Shown here piece by piece: positions 39,195 through 40,163 of a stretch of DNA of 40,163 nt. Every line of letters begins with the position of its first letter. The stretch's first letter is position 1. A program made the position numbers and the translations under genes. Origin of the DNA: Streptomyces sp. NTH33 (GTDB taxonomy: Bacteria; Actinomycetota; Actinomycetes; Streptomycetales; Streptomycetaceae). The stretch spans positions 1-40,163 of the forward strand of contig NZ_POTZ01000008.1 in the NCBI RefSeq assembly GCF_003236365.1. The letters run 5' to 3'. Under the pieces are notes generated by a model. The model made no database searches. It was not told where the DNA came from and was given only the letters and a program-made list of their open reading frames with translations.

Positions 39195-39270
39195 ATGCGC
39201 GTGATCCTCGCCCGGATGCTCGGCGTCCACATCCAGGTCGCCGTCCAGTGGCAGAAGGCGCCAGCCTGCT
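39195..39270 (+). pseudogene. Remnant of a tyrosine-recombinase C-terminus
   Basis: About 25 codons (MRVILARMLGVHIQVAVQWQ and a few more) match the C-terminal LARMLGIHxxVAVxW motif of Streptomyces site-specific recombinases. A stop lies in frame just upstream (39180-39182) and the sequence soon loses the pattern. Only a fragment. Confidence 0.4.
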
Positions 39271-39376
39271 CGACGGTGCCGCGCTCAGATACTCGGGCAG
39301 ACACCGGCCTCATGTTTCAACCGAGTTGTGATATCGCGCGGCGGCCCCGCTACGAGTGACGGGCCCGCCTCTCGCC

Positions 39377-39805
39377 TCAGATCCGCCCGCCGGTCAGGCG
39401 GGTGATCGGACCGTGCGTGCGGCGCCCCGCGCGGCGACCCGCCAGGTATGACGTGGCACCCAACGCTGACAAGCCCGCACCCACACCGGCGGCGAGGAGC
39501 TTTCGATGGGCGATCAACGTCCATGCCGTCTTGGCGAAGGCCACGGCCTGTCCCGAGGCGGCGATGACGACTTGGCGGCCGGCTTGGACACGCTCGGCCG
39601 CGCTGTGCACGACCGCGGTGCTCATCCCGGCCGTACGCCCGGCCGCATCCACGGCTGCTGACGCCACGTCACCGGACTTCTCGGCTGCCTTGTCCGCCAC
39701 CTGCGACGCGGGAGCAGTCGCCTTCGCCGTGACCCGCCGGGCCTTGGCAGATGCACTCCGCTCGGATACGGAATCTTGATGCGTGCCGCGGTTCGATTGA
39801 CTCAT
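39377..39805 (-). CDS. Hypothetical membrane-associated protein
   Basis: 142 residues from ATG 39805 (MSQSNRGTHQ); ATG 39841 would add 12 residues. Ala-rich helical N-terminal half (ASAKARRVTAKATAPASQVADK), a helix VVIAASGQAVAFAKTAWTLI and one likely TM segment (LLAAGVGAGLSALGATSYLAG), then a basic end RRAGRRTHGPITRL. Ribosome site weak. No family recognised. It is read toward the recombinase remnant. Confidence 0.55.
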   Translation of the reverse strand: MSQSNRGTHQDSVSERSASAKARRVTAKATAPASQVADKAAEKSGDVASAAVDAAGRTAGMSTAVVHSAAERVQAGRQVVIAASGQAVAFAKTAWTLIAHRKLLAAGVGAGLSALGATSYLAGRRAGRRTHGPITRLTGGRI

Positions 39806-40049
39806 GTACTTCGCGTTGCCGCTCGCGCCAACGGCAAACACACTCCGTCAGGACGGTGCACGCCGACACACATCCAGCACGACCGCTCTTCGTCCCGAAG
39901 CAACTCGGGCCGGTGATCGGCCTTGGGCCGGGGTGCCTCTCGCCTGCTGCGAACGTCCACGTCGTCCAAGCTCGTTGCCGTCAGCGTTGCCGTCATTGCC
40001 GTCGGCGTCCCTGGCCGAGAACGTTGATACGTATTCGACACACCGACCC
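39806..40049. other. Intergenic stretch, no gene supported
   Basis: Several open frames exist on both strands but none shows coding bias or a recognisable motif. Base composition is mixed, consistent with degraded accessory DNA. Confidence 0.4.
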
Positions 40050-40079
40050 GCCCGCTGACTCCGCAGAAGCAGCACACCA

Positions 40080-40163
40080 CCCTGACCAGGGACACCCGCC
40101 CGCCGCCCCTGCCGGTGCACCGGGCCACCGAACGCGACGAGCAGACGGTGGCCACCTGGGGCG
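40080..40163 (+). pseudogene. Possible IS630-type transposase N-terminal fragment (runs off the window)
   Basis: The reading frame ending at the window edge gives VHRATERDEQTVATWG, similar to the ERDE..W segment after the winged helix of IS630-family transposases (as in RAxERDExAVxxW). No start or inverted repeat is visible and the frame closes at 40026. Possibly a remnant; could be the start of a larger copy outside the window. Confidence 0.3.

Overview
The window reads as a Streptomyces chromosome: very high GC throughout, compact GC-rich genes with GGAGG-type ribosome binding sites and several probable leaderless starts, and a core gene order (phoU, phoR/phoP, carD, ispD, ispF, cysS, rlmB, DoxX protein, nucleotidyltransferase, msiK) that I recall from the S. 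coelicolor SCO4226-SCO4240 region. That synteny is from memory, not from a search. The species cannot be named from the sequence alone.

Layout. 1-3190: end of a flavin monooxygenase gene and a GAF/PP2C/ATPase stress regulator. 3192-18607: a complete actinomycete integrative and conjugative element (AICE) in the 3' end of a tRNA-Thr(UGT) gene, bounded by a 44-bp exact direct repeat. 18639-36848: conserved chromosome with msiK, a sugar-nucleotide type transferase, DoxX protein, rlmB, cysS, a PPOX/F420 oxidoreductase, ispF, ispD, carD, a lipoprotein, the PhoP/PhoR/PhoU phosphate circuit, a Cys-rich peptide, a lamin-tail secreted protein and a sodium:solute symporter with its small subunit. 36849-40163: a scarred accessory patch with truncated methyltransferase and XRE regulator fragments fused back to back, a Nudix gene, and recombinase and IS630-like remnants.

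The AICE. Its left half is a rightward operon of eleven genes starting at a promoter whose -35/-10 spacer is filled by a palindrome; it runs through small hypothetical genes into spread (Spd-like) membrane proteins and the FtsK-like DNA translocase TraB. At the traB end lies a cluster of 8-bp GTAGAGGG repeats, a candidate transfer origin (clt). A minimal GntR regulator faces it. The right half is a leftward operon: excisionase, a CxxC protein, a primase-polymerase (RepPP type), a replicative ATPase/helicase, then hypotheticals; most genes overlap by 4 nt. The 3' end of the helicase gene carries eleven exact copies of AGCGTCCA in both orientations, a candidate iteron origin. A regulator and the tyrosine integrase are read rightward toward attR. 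Paired 12-nt-period GCAACTG repeats lie inside both att sites and are probable integrase arm sites.

The most unusual signals are: a conserved two-tier RNA hairpin placed twice in the leaders of adjacent AICE genes; the iteron cluster inside coding sequence; the TraB recognition repeat cluster; the replacement of the host tRNA 3' end, CCA and terminator by element sequence; and two separate duplications of the 3' ends of chromosomal genes (phoP, 105 bp exact; PPOX oxidoreductase, about 76 bp degenerate).
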